DNA from: Euzebya rosea
GTDB lineage: Bacteria > Actinomycetota > Nitriliruptoria > Euzebyales > Euzebyaceae
Reading direction: 5' to 3'
Assembly: GCF_003073135.1 (NCBI RefSeq)
Contig: NZ_PGDQ01000017.1
Coordinates: forward strand, 62,001-126,000
Length of the DNA: 64,000 bases
Shown here: in pieces, positions 24,931-34,401 of the stretch
Layout: every line of letters starts with the position of its first letter
How positions within the stretch are numbered: position 1 is the first letter of the stretch
The notes under the pieces: model-generated
Told to the model about the DNA's origin: nothing
The model's input: the letters and a program-made list of their open reading frames with translations, nothing else
Database searches by the model: none
Translations under genes and position numbers: made by a program

Positions 24931-24983
24931 TTTGACCTCGGCGCCCCCGGCATGATTCGAACATGCGACGCACGGTTTAGGAA
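24931..24983. repeat. attR: 53-bp direct repeat within tRNA-Arg
   Basis: Identical to 12541-12593. The identity stops at the 5' side of the anticodon loop, the usual crossover zone of tRNA-targeting tyrosine integrases. This copy keeps the tRNA gene intact. Confidence 0.9.
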
Positions 24984-25014
24984 ACCGACGCTCTATCCCC
25001 TGAGCTACGGGGGC
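24942..25014 (-). tRNA. tRNA-Arg (anticodon CCT)
   Basis: On the minus strand the cloverleaf has acceptor GCCCCCG / CGGGGGC, D arm GCTC...GAGC, anticodon loop TTCCTAA between CGGT and ACCG, and T arm GCATG-TTCGAAT-CATGC. The anticodon CCT reads AGG. CCA is not encoded. The gene is the integration target of the element to its left and remains functional in form. Confidence 0.92.
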
Positions 25015-25092
25015 TGGTCCGGAAGATGCTACGACGCCGACGGCCCGTGGCCACAGTCGGCCTCGGACGCCCGACCCCGTAGCGTGGAGCGC

Positions 25093-25821
25093 ATGCGTCG
25101 CCCTGCCCCCTTCGTCGCCCTGCTCGTCCTGCTCGCCATCGCCGCCACGGGGTGTGCGGAGCCCGCCGAGGAGCTGGCCCCGACGCCGCTGGCACAGCCG
25201 GTGGAGGTGACTGACGCCCCGACCGAGACGGCCTCGGCGGCCCCGCCCTCGACCCCGGCTGTCGCCACCCCGGACATCGAGGAATCGGCGGCCACCGAGG
25301 AACCCGACGACGACGGGCTTGCACGGCCGCTCGCCCCTCCCTCCCCCGCGGCAAGCAGCGACCGGCCGGACCTGCCCGACCCCGACGCCATCCCCGCCGG
25401 CACCCAGGAGGCGATCGTGACGTGGATCATCGACGGGGACACCATCGACGTGGAGGTCACCGAACCCGGCGACGTGCCGTTCGGTGACCAGCGGATCCGC
25501 CTGCTGGAGATCGACACGCCGGAGCGCGACGAGGAGTGCTACGAGACGGCCACGGACCTGCTGGCCGAGCTGATCCCGGTCGGCTCGAGGGTGTACCTGG
25601 AGCGCGACACCGAGGACGTCGACCCCAACGGCCGGTACCTCCGCTACGTCTGGAGCGAGGCGGAGGGGCTGGTGAACCTCGACATGGTCGCCGAGGGCAT
25701 GGCCGCTGCCTTCGTCTTTCCCCTCAACCGCCTGCACGAGGTCGAAGTGGAGACCGCCGAGGCCAACGCACAGGACCTGGGCCTCGGGATCTGGGGCAGC
25801 TACTGCGACGGTCGCCCCTGA
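25093..25821 (+). CDS. Thermonuclease-family (SNase) lipoprotein
   Basis: The 242-residue protein has a lipoprotein signal (FVALLVLLAIAATGC). A low-complexity Pro/Ala/Glu linker runs to about residue 105, followed by a staphylococcal-nuclease-like domain: IIDGDTIDVEV, QRIRLLEIDTPER with the expected Arg and acidic residues, and DPNGRYLRYVW. It probably degrades DNA or RNA outside the membrane in a calcium-dependent way. ATG 25093 starts a normal signal peptide; longer in-frame readings upstream translate the antisense of the tRNA and are rejected. Confidence 0.87.
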   Translation: MRRPAPFVALLVLLAIAATGCAEPAEELAPTPLAQPVEVTDAPTETASAAPPSTPAVATPDIEESAATEEPDDDGLARPLAPPSPAASSDRPDLPDPDAIPAGTQEAIVTWIIDGDTIDVEVTEPGDVPFGDQRIRLLEIDTPERDEECYETATDLLAELIPVGSRVYLERDTEDVDPNGRYLRYVWSEAEGLVNLDMVAEGMAAAFVFPLNRLHEVEVETAEANAQDLGLGIWGSYCDGRP

Positions 25822-25938
25822 CCCGGTTCCGGCCATCTCGGTTTCAGCACGCCCTGAAAAGGGTTGCACGGGCGACTAAAAGGCGCGACGATCAGCCGAG
25901 ACACCCCAAGCGAGCCGAACGATCCAGGAGGGCCACCC

Positions 25939-27138
<1,200 letters not shown>

Positions 27139-27155
27139 CCCGACCGGACACGACG

Positions 27156-27184
27156 ACGGCCCGCCCCCGAGAGGGACGGGCCGT
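27156..27184. terminator. Terminator between convergent genes
   Basis: ACGGCCCG (27156-27163) and CGGGCCGT (27177-27184) form a perfect 8-bp stem with a 13-nt loop, followed by TTG. It lies between the ABC ATPase and the convergent crotonase. Confidence 0.65.
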
Positions 27185-27213
27185 TGCGCTGTCCGGGTGC
27201 GACAGGGACGCCG

Positions 27214-27987
27214 TCAGTCCTGGCCGAAGTCGCCGTGGCGTCCCTCACCGGCGGCGAAGCGCCGCATGCCCTCCTCCGCCTCGCCGGACATGAGCACGGT
27301 GCGGCCGAGCAGGTACTCGCGCATGTGCCACCGCTCGTCGTCGAGGTCCCACTGCTCGATGGCGATCCGACGGTCCGACCGCATGGTCCGCTGCGGGAAC
27401 TCCAGCAGGCTCCTCGCGAGCTCCATCGCCGCGTCGAGGGCCTGGCCGTCGGGGACGACCCGGTTGGCCAGCCCCATCATCATGGCCTCCTCGGCGTCGA
27501 CGGGTCGGCCGGTGAGGATCATGTCCATGGCGTGGGAGTGGCCGATCAGGCGGGGCAGGCGGACCGCGCCGAGGTCGACCAGCGGCACGCCGAACCGACG
27601 GCAGAAGACGCCGAAGACGGCTGACTCGGCTGCGACCCGCAGGTCGGCCCAGAGGGCGAGCTCGAGGCCACCGGCGACGGCGTAGCCCTCGATCGCGGCG
27701 ATGACCGGCTTGTCCAGCCGCATGCGGGTGCAGCCCAGCGGCCCGGGGGCGGGCGGGGCCTGCATCCTCAGCGCCCGCTCGGGGTCGGACATGGCCAGCA
27801 GGTCGGCCCCGGAGGAGAAGTGGCCGCCCGCGCCGGTCAGGATCGCCACCGACCGGTCGTCGTCGGAGTCGAAGGTGCGGAAGGCCTTGCGCAGCCCCTC
27901 GGCGGTCGGCCCGTCCACGGCGTTGCGAACGTCGGGACGGTCGATCGTGACGATCGTGATCGGGCCATCGTGTTCCACGGAGATCAT
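27214..27987 (-). CDS. Enoyl-CoA hydratase/isomerase (crotonase family)
   Basis: 257 residues. Likely acts on an acyl-CoA thioester in fatty-acid or ring-cleavage catabolism. The oxyanion-hole loops HFSSGADL and EGYAVAGGLELALWADLRVA are present. The active-site segment RRFGVPLVDLGAVRLPRLIG has Asp where classical hydratases have the second catalytic Glu, so hydratase activity is not certain; this variant is common in the superfamily. It stands alone: the terminator and convergent ABC gene are on one side and the permease gene on the other. Confidence 0.85.
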   Translation of the reverse strand: MISVEHDGPITIVTIDRPDVRNAVDGPTAEGLRKAFRTFDSDDDRSVAILTGAGGHFSSGADLLAMSDPERALRMQAPPAPGPLGCTRMRLDKPVIAAIEGYAVAGGLELALWADLRVAAESAVFGVFCRRFGVPLVDLGAVRLPRLIGHSHAMDMILTGRPVDAEEAMMMGLANRVVPDGQALDAAMELARSLLEFPQRTMRSDRRIAIEQWDLDDERWHMREYLLGRTVLMSGEAEEGMRRFAAGEGRHGDFGQD

Positions 27988-28048
27988 GGCTCGACAGCCT
28001 CGCAGACGACGGGCCGGTGGGTGGCATTCACCGACCCGTCGCGAGGGG

Positions 28049-30589
28049 CTACTGGGCTTCCAGCGCCCGGAGCACGTCGGTCCTCGCGGCCTTGCGGGCC
28101 GGGACGATCGCGGCCAGCACGCCGGCCAGCGCGGCCATGACGACCGCCTGGGACAGCCGGCCGCCGGGGACGACGAACTGGCTGATGCCCAGGTCGGACA
28201 GGGCCTTGACGACCATCCAGCCGAACAGCGACCCGACGACCAGGCCGAGCCCCGCGCCGAGCACGGCGATCAGGACCGACTCCCACCGCACCATCGTGCG
28301 GATCTGGGGGCGGGTCGCACCGACGGCGCGGAGCAACCCGAGCTCGCGGGTGCGTTCCAGCACCGACAGCCCGAGGGTGTTCACGATGCCGAACAGGGCG
28401 ATGATGATCGACAGGCCGAGCAGCGCGGTCAGCAGGCCCAGCAGCTGGTCGATCTGGTCGGCGATGGACTGCTTGACCTCGTCGAGGTCCTGCAGCTGCA
28501 CGGTCGGGAACGGCGCGAGCGCCTGCTCCAGCGCCGGGCGGGCGTCGGCGACGCTGACGTCGTCGGCCAGCTTCACGTAGATCGACGCGATGCCGTCCCC
28601 GGCGAAGTTGGCCGTGTAGGTGTCCTCACCGATAAGCCAGTCGGCGTCGATGTTGGCGCCGTCGAAGATGCCCTCGACGGTCACCTGCTGGGCCCCGGTC
28701 GCCGCGAACGTGACGTCGAGGGTGTCCCCCAGCGCAAGGCCGGCGGACTCGGCGGTGTCCTCGCTGACGACGATGCCGCCGTCCAGCTGGTCCCACCCTC
28801 CCTCGAGGAAGTCGATCGACAGGACCCCGCCGATCGCGTCGGGGTCGACGCCGCCGAGGAACTTCACCCCGTCGTCGTACAGGAACTCGCCGAAGCGCAG
28901 CGGCGTGGCGACCGCGACCTCGTCGAGCGCACCAAGGGTGTCGACGGTGTCGGTCGGCAGCGCCGAGGCGCCAGGGGCGCCCTGGCTGCTGGGGTTGACC
29001 TGGTACTCCGCGAGGAACGCCTGGTCGATCCCGACGATCGCGGACTCCTGGATGGACGCCCCCATGATCATGGTGAAGCTGACCAGCGCCAGGCCGATCA
29101 TCAGCGCCGACGCCGTCGCCGCCGTCCGACGGGGTGACCGCAGGGCGTTCTCCTTCGCCAGCTGACCGGGGACCCCACGGGACGCCGCGATGGGTGTGCC
29201 GAGCAGGGCCACGATCGGCATGGTCACCAGCGGTGACAGCAGGGCGGCGCCGATGAGCGTGACGACCGCACCGGCGCCGACGGCGCTGATGCCGGCACCG
29301 GAGAACAGGCCGAGGGCGAGGATCCCCACGCCGACGGCGAACACCAGGCCGCCGAGGACGTAGCGAATGATCCCCTCCCGGCGCGCGGGCGGGGCGGCGA
29401 CGGCCTGCAGGGCCGCCACCGGCGGGACACGGGTGGACCGCACGGCCGGCGCGAGGGCGGCGACCATGGTCACGCCGACACCGACGACGAAGGACACCAC
29501 GACGGTGCGCAGCGCGAACACGGTGTCGCCCTGCGGCAGGTCGATCCCGAACGCGCCGAGCACGCCCTGCAGCGCCTGGGCGACGCCGAGGCCGAGCAGC
29601 AGGCCGACGACGGATCCCAGCAGCCCGACGGCGAGGGCCTCCAGCAGCACCGAGGTGACGACCTGGCCACGGCTGGCACCGACGGCACGCAGCAGGGCCA
29701 GCTCGCGGGTGCGCTGCGCCACGATGATGGTGAAGGTGTTGGCGATCAGGAACGCGCCGACGAACAACGACACGCCGGCGAAGACCAGCAACGCGGTGGT
29801 GAAGAAGCCGAGGCCCTCGTTGATCTCCGCGGTGACGGACTGGGCCAGCTCGTCGCCGGTCAGGACCTCTAGGCCATCGCCGAGCGCCGCACGGACGTCG
29901 ACGACCAGCTGGTCGACGTCGACCCCGTCCTCGGCGGCGGCGTAGATCTCGGTGTAGCCGTCGGCGCCGTACAGCTCCAGCGCCCGGCCGGGCTCGAACA
30001 TGGTGAGGGTGGCGCCGCCCAGGTTGTCGACCTCGCCGAAGCCGATGATGCCGGCCACGGTGTAGGTCTCGACGGGCCCGTCGACGACGATCTGCACGGG
30101 GTCGCCGACCGACAGGCCCTGTGCCTCGGCGGTGGCGGCGTCGATGGCGACCTCGTCGGGGGCGGACGGGAAGGTGCCGTCGCGCAGCGTGGCGTTGGTC
30201 AGCTCCTCGTCGGCAGGGGCGTTGATGCCGATGGTGGGCGGGCCCTGTCCGCCGACGGGGTTGCCCTCGTCGTCGATGATGACGGCGAAGCCGCCCACTT
30301 CGCCGGACACGGCGCGGACCCCGTCGACCGCGGCGAGCGCGTCGAGGGTCTCGGGGGTGACGGGCGGCCGGTCGGTCTCGGCCAGGGCGCTGGTGAACTG
30401 GGCCTCGCCGCGGACGGCCACGTCGATGCCGGCGGTGGTCGAGGAGAACAGGTCGTCGAACGCGGCACGCATGGTGTCGGTCAGGACGTAGGTGCCGGCG
30501 ATGAACGCGACGCCGAGGACGATGGACAGGGTGGTCGACAGCAGCCGCATCTTGTGCGCCAGGATCGACTTCCAGACAGTGCGAAGCAT
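28049..30589 (-). CDS. MacB/FtsX-type ABC transporter permease
   Basis: 846 residues with a duplicated layout. There is an N-terminal membrane helix, a MacB-type periplasmic core (about 50-270), three helices (about 275-385), a further pair near 415-460, then a second helix-core-three-helix unit ending in the FtsX signature LGLSVLERTRELGLLRAVGATR. It does not import; such permeases transmit ATPase motion across the membrane for export, lipoprotein handling or signalling. GGAGGT sits 6 bp upstream of the ATG. It is 37 bp downstream of its ATPase partner. Confidence 0.92.
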   Translation of the reverse strand: MLRTVWKSILAHKMRLLSTTLSIVLGVAFIAGTYVLTDTMRAAFDDLFSSTTAGIDVAVRGEAQFTSALAETDRPPVTPETLDALAAVDGVRAVSGEVGGFAVIIDDEGNPVGGQGPPTIGINAPADEELTNATLRDGTFPSAPDEVAIDAATAEAQGLSVGDPVQIVVDGPVETYTVAGIIGFGEVDNLGGATLTMFEPGRALELYGADGYTEIYAAAEDGVDVDQLVVDVRAALGDGLEVLTGDELAQSVTAEINEGLGFFTTALLVFAGVSLFVGAFLIANTFTIIVAQRTRELALLRAVGASRGQVVTSVLLEALAVGLLGSVVGLLLGLGVAQALQGVLGAFGIDLPQGDTVFALRTVVVSFVVGVGVTMVAALAPAVRSTRVPPVAALQAVAAPPARREGIIRYVLGGLVFAVGVGILALGLFSGAGISAVGAGAVVTLIGAALLSPLVTMPIVALLGTPIAASRGVPGQLAKENALRSPRRTAATASALMIGLALVSFTMIMGASIQESAIVGIDQAFLAEYQVNPSSQGAPGASALPTDTVDTLGALDEVAVATPLRFGEFLYDDGVKFLGGVDPDAIGGVLSIDFLEGGWDQLDGGIVVSEDTAESAGLALGDTLDVTFAATGAQQVTVEGIFDGANIDADWLIGEDTYTANFAGDGIASIYVKLADDVSVADARPALEQALAPFPTVQLQDLDEVKQSIADQIDQLLGLLTALLGLSIIIALFGIVNTLGLSVLERTRELGLLRAVGATRPQIRTMVRWESVLIAVLGAGLGLVVGSLFGWMVVKALSDLGISQFVVPGGRLSQAVVMAALAGVLAAIVPARKAARTDVLRALEAQ

Positions 30590-30626
30590 TGGGTACCTCC
30601 GGGAACGAGGGGACGAGGGCGGGCGG

Positions 30627-31397
30627 CTAGCCCAGCGCCTTCATCCGGTCCAGCACGGTCTCGGCCGTGGGTGCGCGCAGCTCGTCGACGACGTGACCGT
30701 CGGCGAGGAACACCACCCGGTCGGCGTAGCCGGCGGCGACGGGGTCGTGGGTGACCATGACGATGGTCTGCTCGTGGTCGTCGACGGAGCGACGCAGGAA
30801 ACCGAGCACCTCCGCGCCGCTGGCGGAGTCGAGGTTGCCGGTGGGTTCGTCGGCGAAGACGATGTCGGGCCGGCCGACGAGCGCACGGGCCACGGCGACG
30901 CGCTGCTGCTGGCCACCCGACAGCTCGGCGGGCCGGTGGGTCAGGCGGTCCCCGAGGCCGACGGTGGACACGACCCGGTCGAACCACTCCTGGTCGGGGG
31001 CACGACCGGCGAGGCGCAGCGGCAGCTCCATGTTCTCTTTGGCGTTCAGCTGCGGCAGCAGGTTGAAGGCCTGGAAGACGAAGCCGATCCGGTCGCGCCG
31101 CAGGATCGTCAGCTGCTTGTCGTTGAGGCTCGTGACGTCGGTGTCGCCGAGGAACACCTGTCCGGCGGTCGGCCGGTCCAGGGCCGCGAGGCAGTGCATC
31201 AGGGTGGACTTGCCCGACCCCGACGGGCCCATGACGGCGGTGAACTCCCCGACCGGGAAGTCCACCGACACCCCGTCGAGGGCACGGACGGCGGTGGAGC
31301 CGCTGCCGTACACCTTCTCCAACCCAACCGCACGTGCGGCGAGCGGACGGGTGACGGGCGGGGTCGCGGCGGACGCGGAGGTGCTGGCGGGGTTCAT
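30627..31397 (-). CDS. ABC transporter ATPase, MacB/LolD type
   Basis: The 256-residue ATPase partners the FtsX-type permease that follows it. Walker A GPSGSGKST, Q-loop VFQAFNLLPQLNA, signature LSGGQQQRVAVARAL, Walker B IVFADEPTGNLD and the H-loop VTHDP are intact. ATG 31397 with AAGGA upstream gives a short Ala/Ser/Thr-rich lead before the fold; in-frame sequence further upstream crosses the promoter region and is rejected. It lies downstream of a NarL-type two-component system, suggesting control by it. Confidence 0.93.
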   Translation of the reverse strand: MNPASTSASAATPPVTRPLAARAVGLEKVYGSGSTAVRALDGVSVDFPVGEFTAVMGPSGSGKSTLMHCLAALDRPTAGQVFLGDTDVTSLNDKQLTILRRDRIGFVFQAFNLLPQLNAKENMELPLRLAGRAPDQEWFDRVVSTVGLGDRLTHRPAELSGGQQQRVAVARALVGRPDIVFADEPTGNLDSASGAEVLGFLRRSVDDHEQTIVMVTHDPVAAGYADRVVFLADGHVVDELRAPTAETVLDRMKALG

Positions 31398-31537
31398 CGA
31401 AGATCCTTGGTCGGGGAACGGCGGAAAGGAGGAGGGCACGGGACGAGGTGCCTCGTCGGAGGATGTGGTCTCCCGTGGCGTCAGGGTCAAGCTATGGATC
31501 CCGACCGGCCGTGTCGTCCTGCTGCGCCCTGATCCCG

Positions 31538-31572
31538 GGGTCATCCGGAGGGATGACCCGACAGGGTCATCC
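31538..31572. promoter_or_regulatory. Palindromic operator GGGTCATCC-N4-GGATGACCC plus a third half-site
   Basis: A perfect 9-bp inverted repeat (31538-31546 and 31551-31559) with a 4-nt spacer is followed by another GGGTCATCC at 31564-31572, just past the response-regulator stop. It is about 140 bp before the ABC ATPase start. It is a good candidate binding site for that NarL-type regulator. Confidence 0.5.
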
Positions 31573-31573
31573 C

Positions 31574-32233
31574 CTAGTCACCCGGCACGACGAGGCGGTG
31601 TTCGTAGGCGTAGACGACCGCTTGGACCCGGTCGCGCAGGCCGAGCTTGGAGAGGACCCGTCCGACGTGGGTCTTGACGGTGGTCTCGGAGACGACCAGG
31701 TGGGCGGCGATCTCGGCGTTGGACAGGCCCTTGGCCATCAGCTCCAGCACCTCCTGCTCGCGGGCGGTCAGCCGGGCCGCGTCGCCGGTGGGTTCGGCCA
31801 CCCGGGGGCGCTGCGCGAACTCGGTGATCAGCCGCTTGGTGACGGCCGGCGCGATCAGGGCGTCGCCGGCCGCGCAGACGCGGATGGCGTTGATCAGGTC
31901 CTCGGGCGGGGCGTCCTTCAGCAGGAACCCGCAGGCGCCGGCCCGCAGCGCGCCGTAGACGTACTCGTCGAGGTCGAAGGTCGTCAGGACCAGCACGTTG
32001 ACCGGGTCGGCGACCTCGGGGCCGGCCAGCCGCCGGGTCGCCTCGACGCCGTCCATCCGGGGCATCCGGATGTCCATCAGCACCACGTCGGGTCGCAGCC
32101 GACGGGCCTGCTCGACCGCCTCGACCCCGTCGCCGGCCTCGCCGACGACCTCCACGTCGTCCTCCGCGTCGAGGATCATCCGGAAGCCGGCACGCATCAG
32201 GGCCTGGTCGTCGACCAGCAGGACGCGGATCAT
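31574..32233 (-). CDS. NarL/LuxR-family response regulator
   Basis: 219 residues. The receiver domain (1-120) has DDQ at 9-11, the phospho-acceptor Asp in VVLMDIRMP, Thr in LTTFD and Lys in LLKDAPPEDL. The C-terminal LuxR helix-turn-helix reads LTAREQEVLELMAKGLSNAEIA and SETTVKTHVGRVLSKLGLRDR. Its ATG overlaps the stop of the kinase gene (ATGA), so the two are translationally coupled. The likely target is the adjacent MacB-type ABC operon. Confidence 0.95.
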   Translation of the reverse strand: MIRVLLVDDQALMRAGFRMILDAEDDVEVVGEAGDGVEAVEQARRLRPDVVLMDIRMPRMDGVEATRRLAGPEVADPVNVLVLTTFDLDEYVYGALRAGACGFLLKDAPPEDLINAIRVCAAGDALIAPAVTKRLITEFAQRPRVAEPTGDAARLTAREQEVLELMAKGLSNAEIAAHLVVSETTVKTHVGRVLSKLGLRDRVQAVVYAYEHRLVVPGD

Positions 32234-33435
32234 GCGGCGTCCTCTCCGCCGAGCTCGACGGGCGTCGTCACGGGCAGGGTGGCCGCCACCCTGAATCCCC
32301 CGCCGGGGCGGGGGCCTGCCTCGAGCGTCCCGTCGACGAGTCCGGCGCGTTCCCGCATGCCGACCAACCCGTACCCGCCGCCGACGGTGTCCAGCTGCCG
32401 GGCCGCGCCGCCGTCGTCGAGCACCTCGACCTCGATGCGACCGTCGAGGACACGGACGTCGACGATGACCCGCTCGGGGTCGGCGTGCTTCAGCACGTTG
32501 GTGAGCGCCTCCTGCACGATCCGGTACGCCGACAGTCCCACGGGACCCTCCAGTGCCGCCCCCTCGGGCATGCGGAGGTCGACGGGCACGCCCGCGTCGA
32601 CGAACTCGGCGACGAGGTCGGGGATGTCGGACAGGGTCGGCTGCGGGGTCGTGGGGACGCCGTCGTCGTCGCGACGGAGCAGCCCGAGCATCCGTCGCAG
32701 GTCGGCAAGCGACTGCCGTCCGGTGTCGGCGATCACGCCCAGCGCGTCCTCGGCGGCCTCGGGACGGGTTCGGACCAGCCGCTTGGCGCCCGTCGCCTGC
32801 ACGACCATGACGCTGGTGGAGTGGGCCAGGACGTCGTGCATCTCGCGGGCGATCCGCGTCCGTTCGGTGCGGATGGCCAGCCGGGCCCGCTCCTCGCGCT
32901 CCAGCTCCAGCTGGTGGGCGCGCCGGGCGAGCTCGCCGGCCTGCTCGCGGTGTGCCCGGATCAGTCGACCGAGGACGGCGACGCCGAGCACGATGAGGGT
33001 GTTGCTGTACAGCACGTAGAGCTGACCGGTGGAGAGCACCAGCGAGGTCGTGATCGCAAGGAAGATCGCCGTCGACACGACGGTGTCGGCCAGCGTCGAC
33101 CACGCGGCGACGGTGTAGAGCGCCACGATCGGGGCCAGCGGCTGGATGGGGATGCCCACCGCCCCTGCGGCGCCGGCCCCGAACCCGGTCAGGATCATCG
33201 TCAGGCCGGGGTTGCTCCGACGGAAGACCAGCGGCAGGGCGACCAGCACCACGACCACCGCGGCCACCGGTGTGCTGACCTCGCCGAAGGGGCCGTCGGT
33301 CCGTTCGCTCAGCAGCACGGCGGCCAGGTCGGCCTCGCTGACGGCGATGGCCAGCACCAGGTCCTGCAGCCATGGTGGCGTCCGGCGTGCCCGATCCGTC
33401 CACCGGGCCAGGCGTTCGCTCGTGGAAACCGACAT
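32230..33435 (-). CDS. NarL-type sensor histidine kinase (HisKA_3)
   Basis: About 401 residues. Five or six membrane helices fill residues 20-165, a coiled coil follows (REQAGELARRAHQLELEREERA), then the HisKA_3 phosphorylation site IAREMHDVLAHSTSVMVVQA. The HATPase domain has YRIVQEALTNVLKHA (N box) and GGGYGLVGMRERAGLV (G box). There is no extracellular sensor domain, so the signal is probably membrane-borne, as in cell-envelope stress kinases. GTG 33444 is an alternative start; neither has a ribosome site. Confidence 0.93.
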   Translation of the reverse strand: MSVSTSERLARWTDRARRTPPWLQDLVLAIAVSEADLAAVLLSERTDGPFGEVSTPVAAVVVVLVALPLVFRRSNPGLTMILTGFGAGAAGAVGIPIQPLAPIVALYTVAAWSTLADTVVSTAIFLAITTSLVLSTGQLYVLYSNTLIVLGVAVLGRLIRAHREQAGELARRAHQLELEREERARLAIRTERTRIAREMHDVLAHSTSVMVVQATGAKRLVRTRPEAAEDALGVIADTGRQSLADLRRMLGLLRRDDDGVPTTPQPTLSDIPDLVAEFVDAGVPVDLRMPEGAALEGPVGLSAYRIVQEALTNVLKHADPERVIVDVRVLDGRIEVEVLDDGGAARQLDTVGGGYGLVGMRERAGLVDGTLEAGPRPGGGFRVAATLPVTTPVELGGEDAA

Positions 33436-33563
33436 CGCCGTCACGCTACCGACGGTCGTGTCCGCTGTCGTCCTTCCCGGTCAGGATCACGACGTCATCC
33501 TCGGGGACGACACGCGGCAGAGGACCTCACGGGACGACGGGGGGCCGTTCCGGCACACGTGGG

Positions 33564-33569
33564 TACATT
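33564..33569 (+). promoter_or_regulatory. -10 element for a leaderless carotenoid-operon transcript
   Basis: TACATT ends 7 bp before the GTG start at 33577 and there is no ribosome binding site. Transcription would begin at or next to the start codon, giving a leaderless mRNA. No clear -35 is seen. Confidence 0.4.
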
Positions 33570-33576
33570 GCCGGGC

Positions 33577-34401
33577 GTGAGTCATGTGGTCCTGCACGTC
33601 TGGCGGGTGCCGGCGCCCGCCGTGCCCCTGGCCCTGTTCCGCATGGCCGTCGACCGGCTGCGGCTGGCCGGCACACCGGGGCTGCGGTTCCGGAAGCTGC
33701 TGGGCACCGGACACGGACGCAGCTTCGCCAGCGCCGACGCCGACCCGCGGACGTGGGCCCTGCTGACGGTGTGGGACGACGAGCGGGCCTCGCTGGCCTT
33801 CGAGGCCCACCCGACCCCCCGGGGCTGGCGTCGCATCGCGGCCGAGGAGTGGCGTGGTGACATGACCCCGCTGCGCACTCACGGCAGGTGGAGCGGTGCC
33901 GACCCGTTCGTGGTGGACCGCGGGCTGGCCACCACGTGGACCGGACCGGTCGCCGCCATAACCCGTGCCCGGATCCGCCCCTCGCGCTGGCGGACCTTCT
34001 GGTCAGCCGTCCCGCCGGTCGTCGCCGACCTCGACGCCCACGACGGCCCGTCGGTCAGGCTCGGCATCGGCGAGGCCCCGGTCGGGGTCCAGGGCACCTT
34101 CACGGTGTGGCCCTCGACTGCCGCGATGACGGACTTCGCCTACCGTCGGGGTGCGCACCGCGCCGCCATCGACGACACCGAACGGCTGGGCTGGTACGCC
34201 GAGGAGCTGTTCGCCCGCCTCGCCCTCACCGACGAGCGCGGCACCCTCTTCGGGGTCGACCGCACCGCCCGGCAGTCCGCCGAGGCGTCGCCGACGAACG
34301 GACCTGTGATGCCGCCACCCGCCAGCCCGACCAGTCCCAGCCCGACCAGTCCCAGCCCGACCAGCGTCAGCCCGGACCGAACGGCAACCGACCATGCGTG
34401 A
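33577..34401 (+). CDS. CrtA-like (spheroidene monooxygenase family) protein
   Basis: 274 residues. It resembles the heme-dependent CrtA carotenoid 2-ketolase family: the N-terminal barrel half has HVWRVPAPAVPLALFRMAVDR and FRKLLGTGHGRSFASADADPRTWALLTVWDD. The second half has TRARIRPSRWRTFWSAVPPV and a Trp-Tyr helix ERLGWYAEELFARL. It likely introduces a keto group on an acyclic end. The last 40 residues are a Ser-Pro-Thr repeat encoded by three perfect-to-near 15-bp tandem copies (34323-34367), probably a disordered tail. First gene of the carotenoid operon; overlaps the next by 8 bp. Confidence 0.68.
   Translation: MSHVVLHVWRVPAPAVPLALFRMAVDRLRLAGTPGLRFRKLLGTGHGRSFASADADPRTWALLTVWDDERASLAFEAHPTPRGWRRIAAEEWRGDMTPLRTHGRWSGADPFVVDRGLATTWTGPVAAITRARIRPSRWRTFWSAVPPVVADLDAHDGPSVRLGIGEAPVGVQGTFTVWPSTAAMTDFAYRRGAHRAAIDDTERLGWYAEELFARLALTDERGTLFGVDRTARQSAEASPTNGPVMPPPASPTSPSPTSPSPTSVSPDRTATDHA
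34323..34367 (+). repeat. 15-bp tandem repeat in the CrtA-like gene
   Basis: Three consecutive copies of CAGCCCGACCAGTCC (the third ends in CGT) encode the Pro-Thr-Ser-Pro-Ser tail. Copy number could vary between strains without breaking the frame. Confidence 0.75.

Larger units (their letters stand above)
12541..24983. mobile_element. Integrative mobilizable element in tRNA-Arg(CCT)
   Basis: A 53-bp exact direct repeat at both ends, the right copy lying inside an intact tRNA-Arg gene, delimits about 12.4 kb. Inside, from left to right, are a tyrosine integrase, a membrane protein, a small protein, a P-loop ATPase, another small protein, a DUF4365 protein, a MobF relaxase and an excisionase. 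No coupling ATPase, type IV secretion or replication gene is seen, so it would need a helper to transfer. The integrase, relaxase and excisionase have host-like high GC, whereas 14022-21250 is visibly lower in GC with more AT-ending codons. The element therefore looks mosaic, with an acquired cargo block. Confidence 0.85.

Noticed and set aside
12541-24983. Replicating AICE (pSAM2-like) or full ICE
   Set aside because: No replication initiator, FtsK-like transfer protein or type IV secretion gene found; only relaxase, integrase and excisionase, so IME is the better name.
24847-25092. N-terminal extension of the nuclease lipoprotein
   Set aside because: It translates the antisense strand of the tRNA-Arg gene and the att repeat; the lipoprotein signal begins at ATG 25093.
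31574-33403. Apparent fusion of a long Arg-rich region to the response regulator
   Set aside because: The regulator starts at ATG 32233; the N-terminal part is an out-of-frame shadow of the kinase gene.
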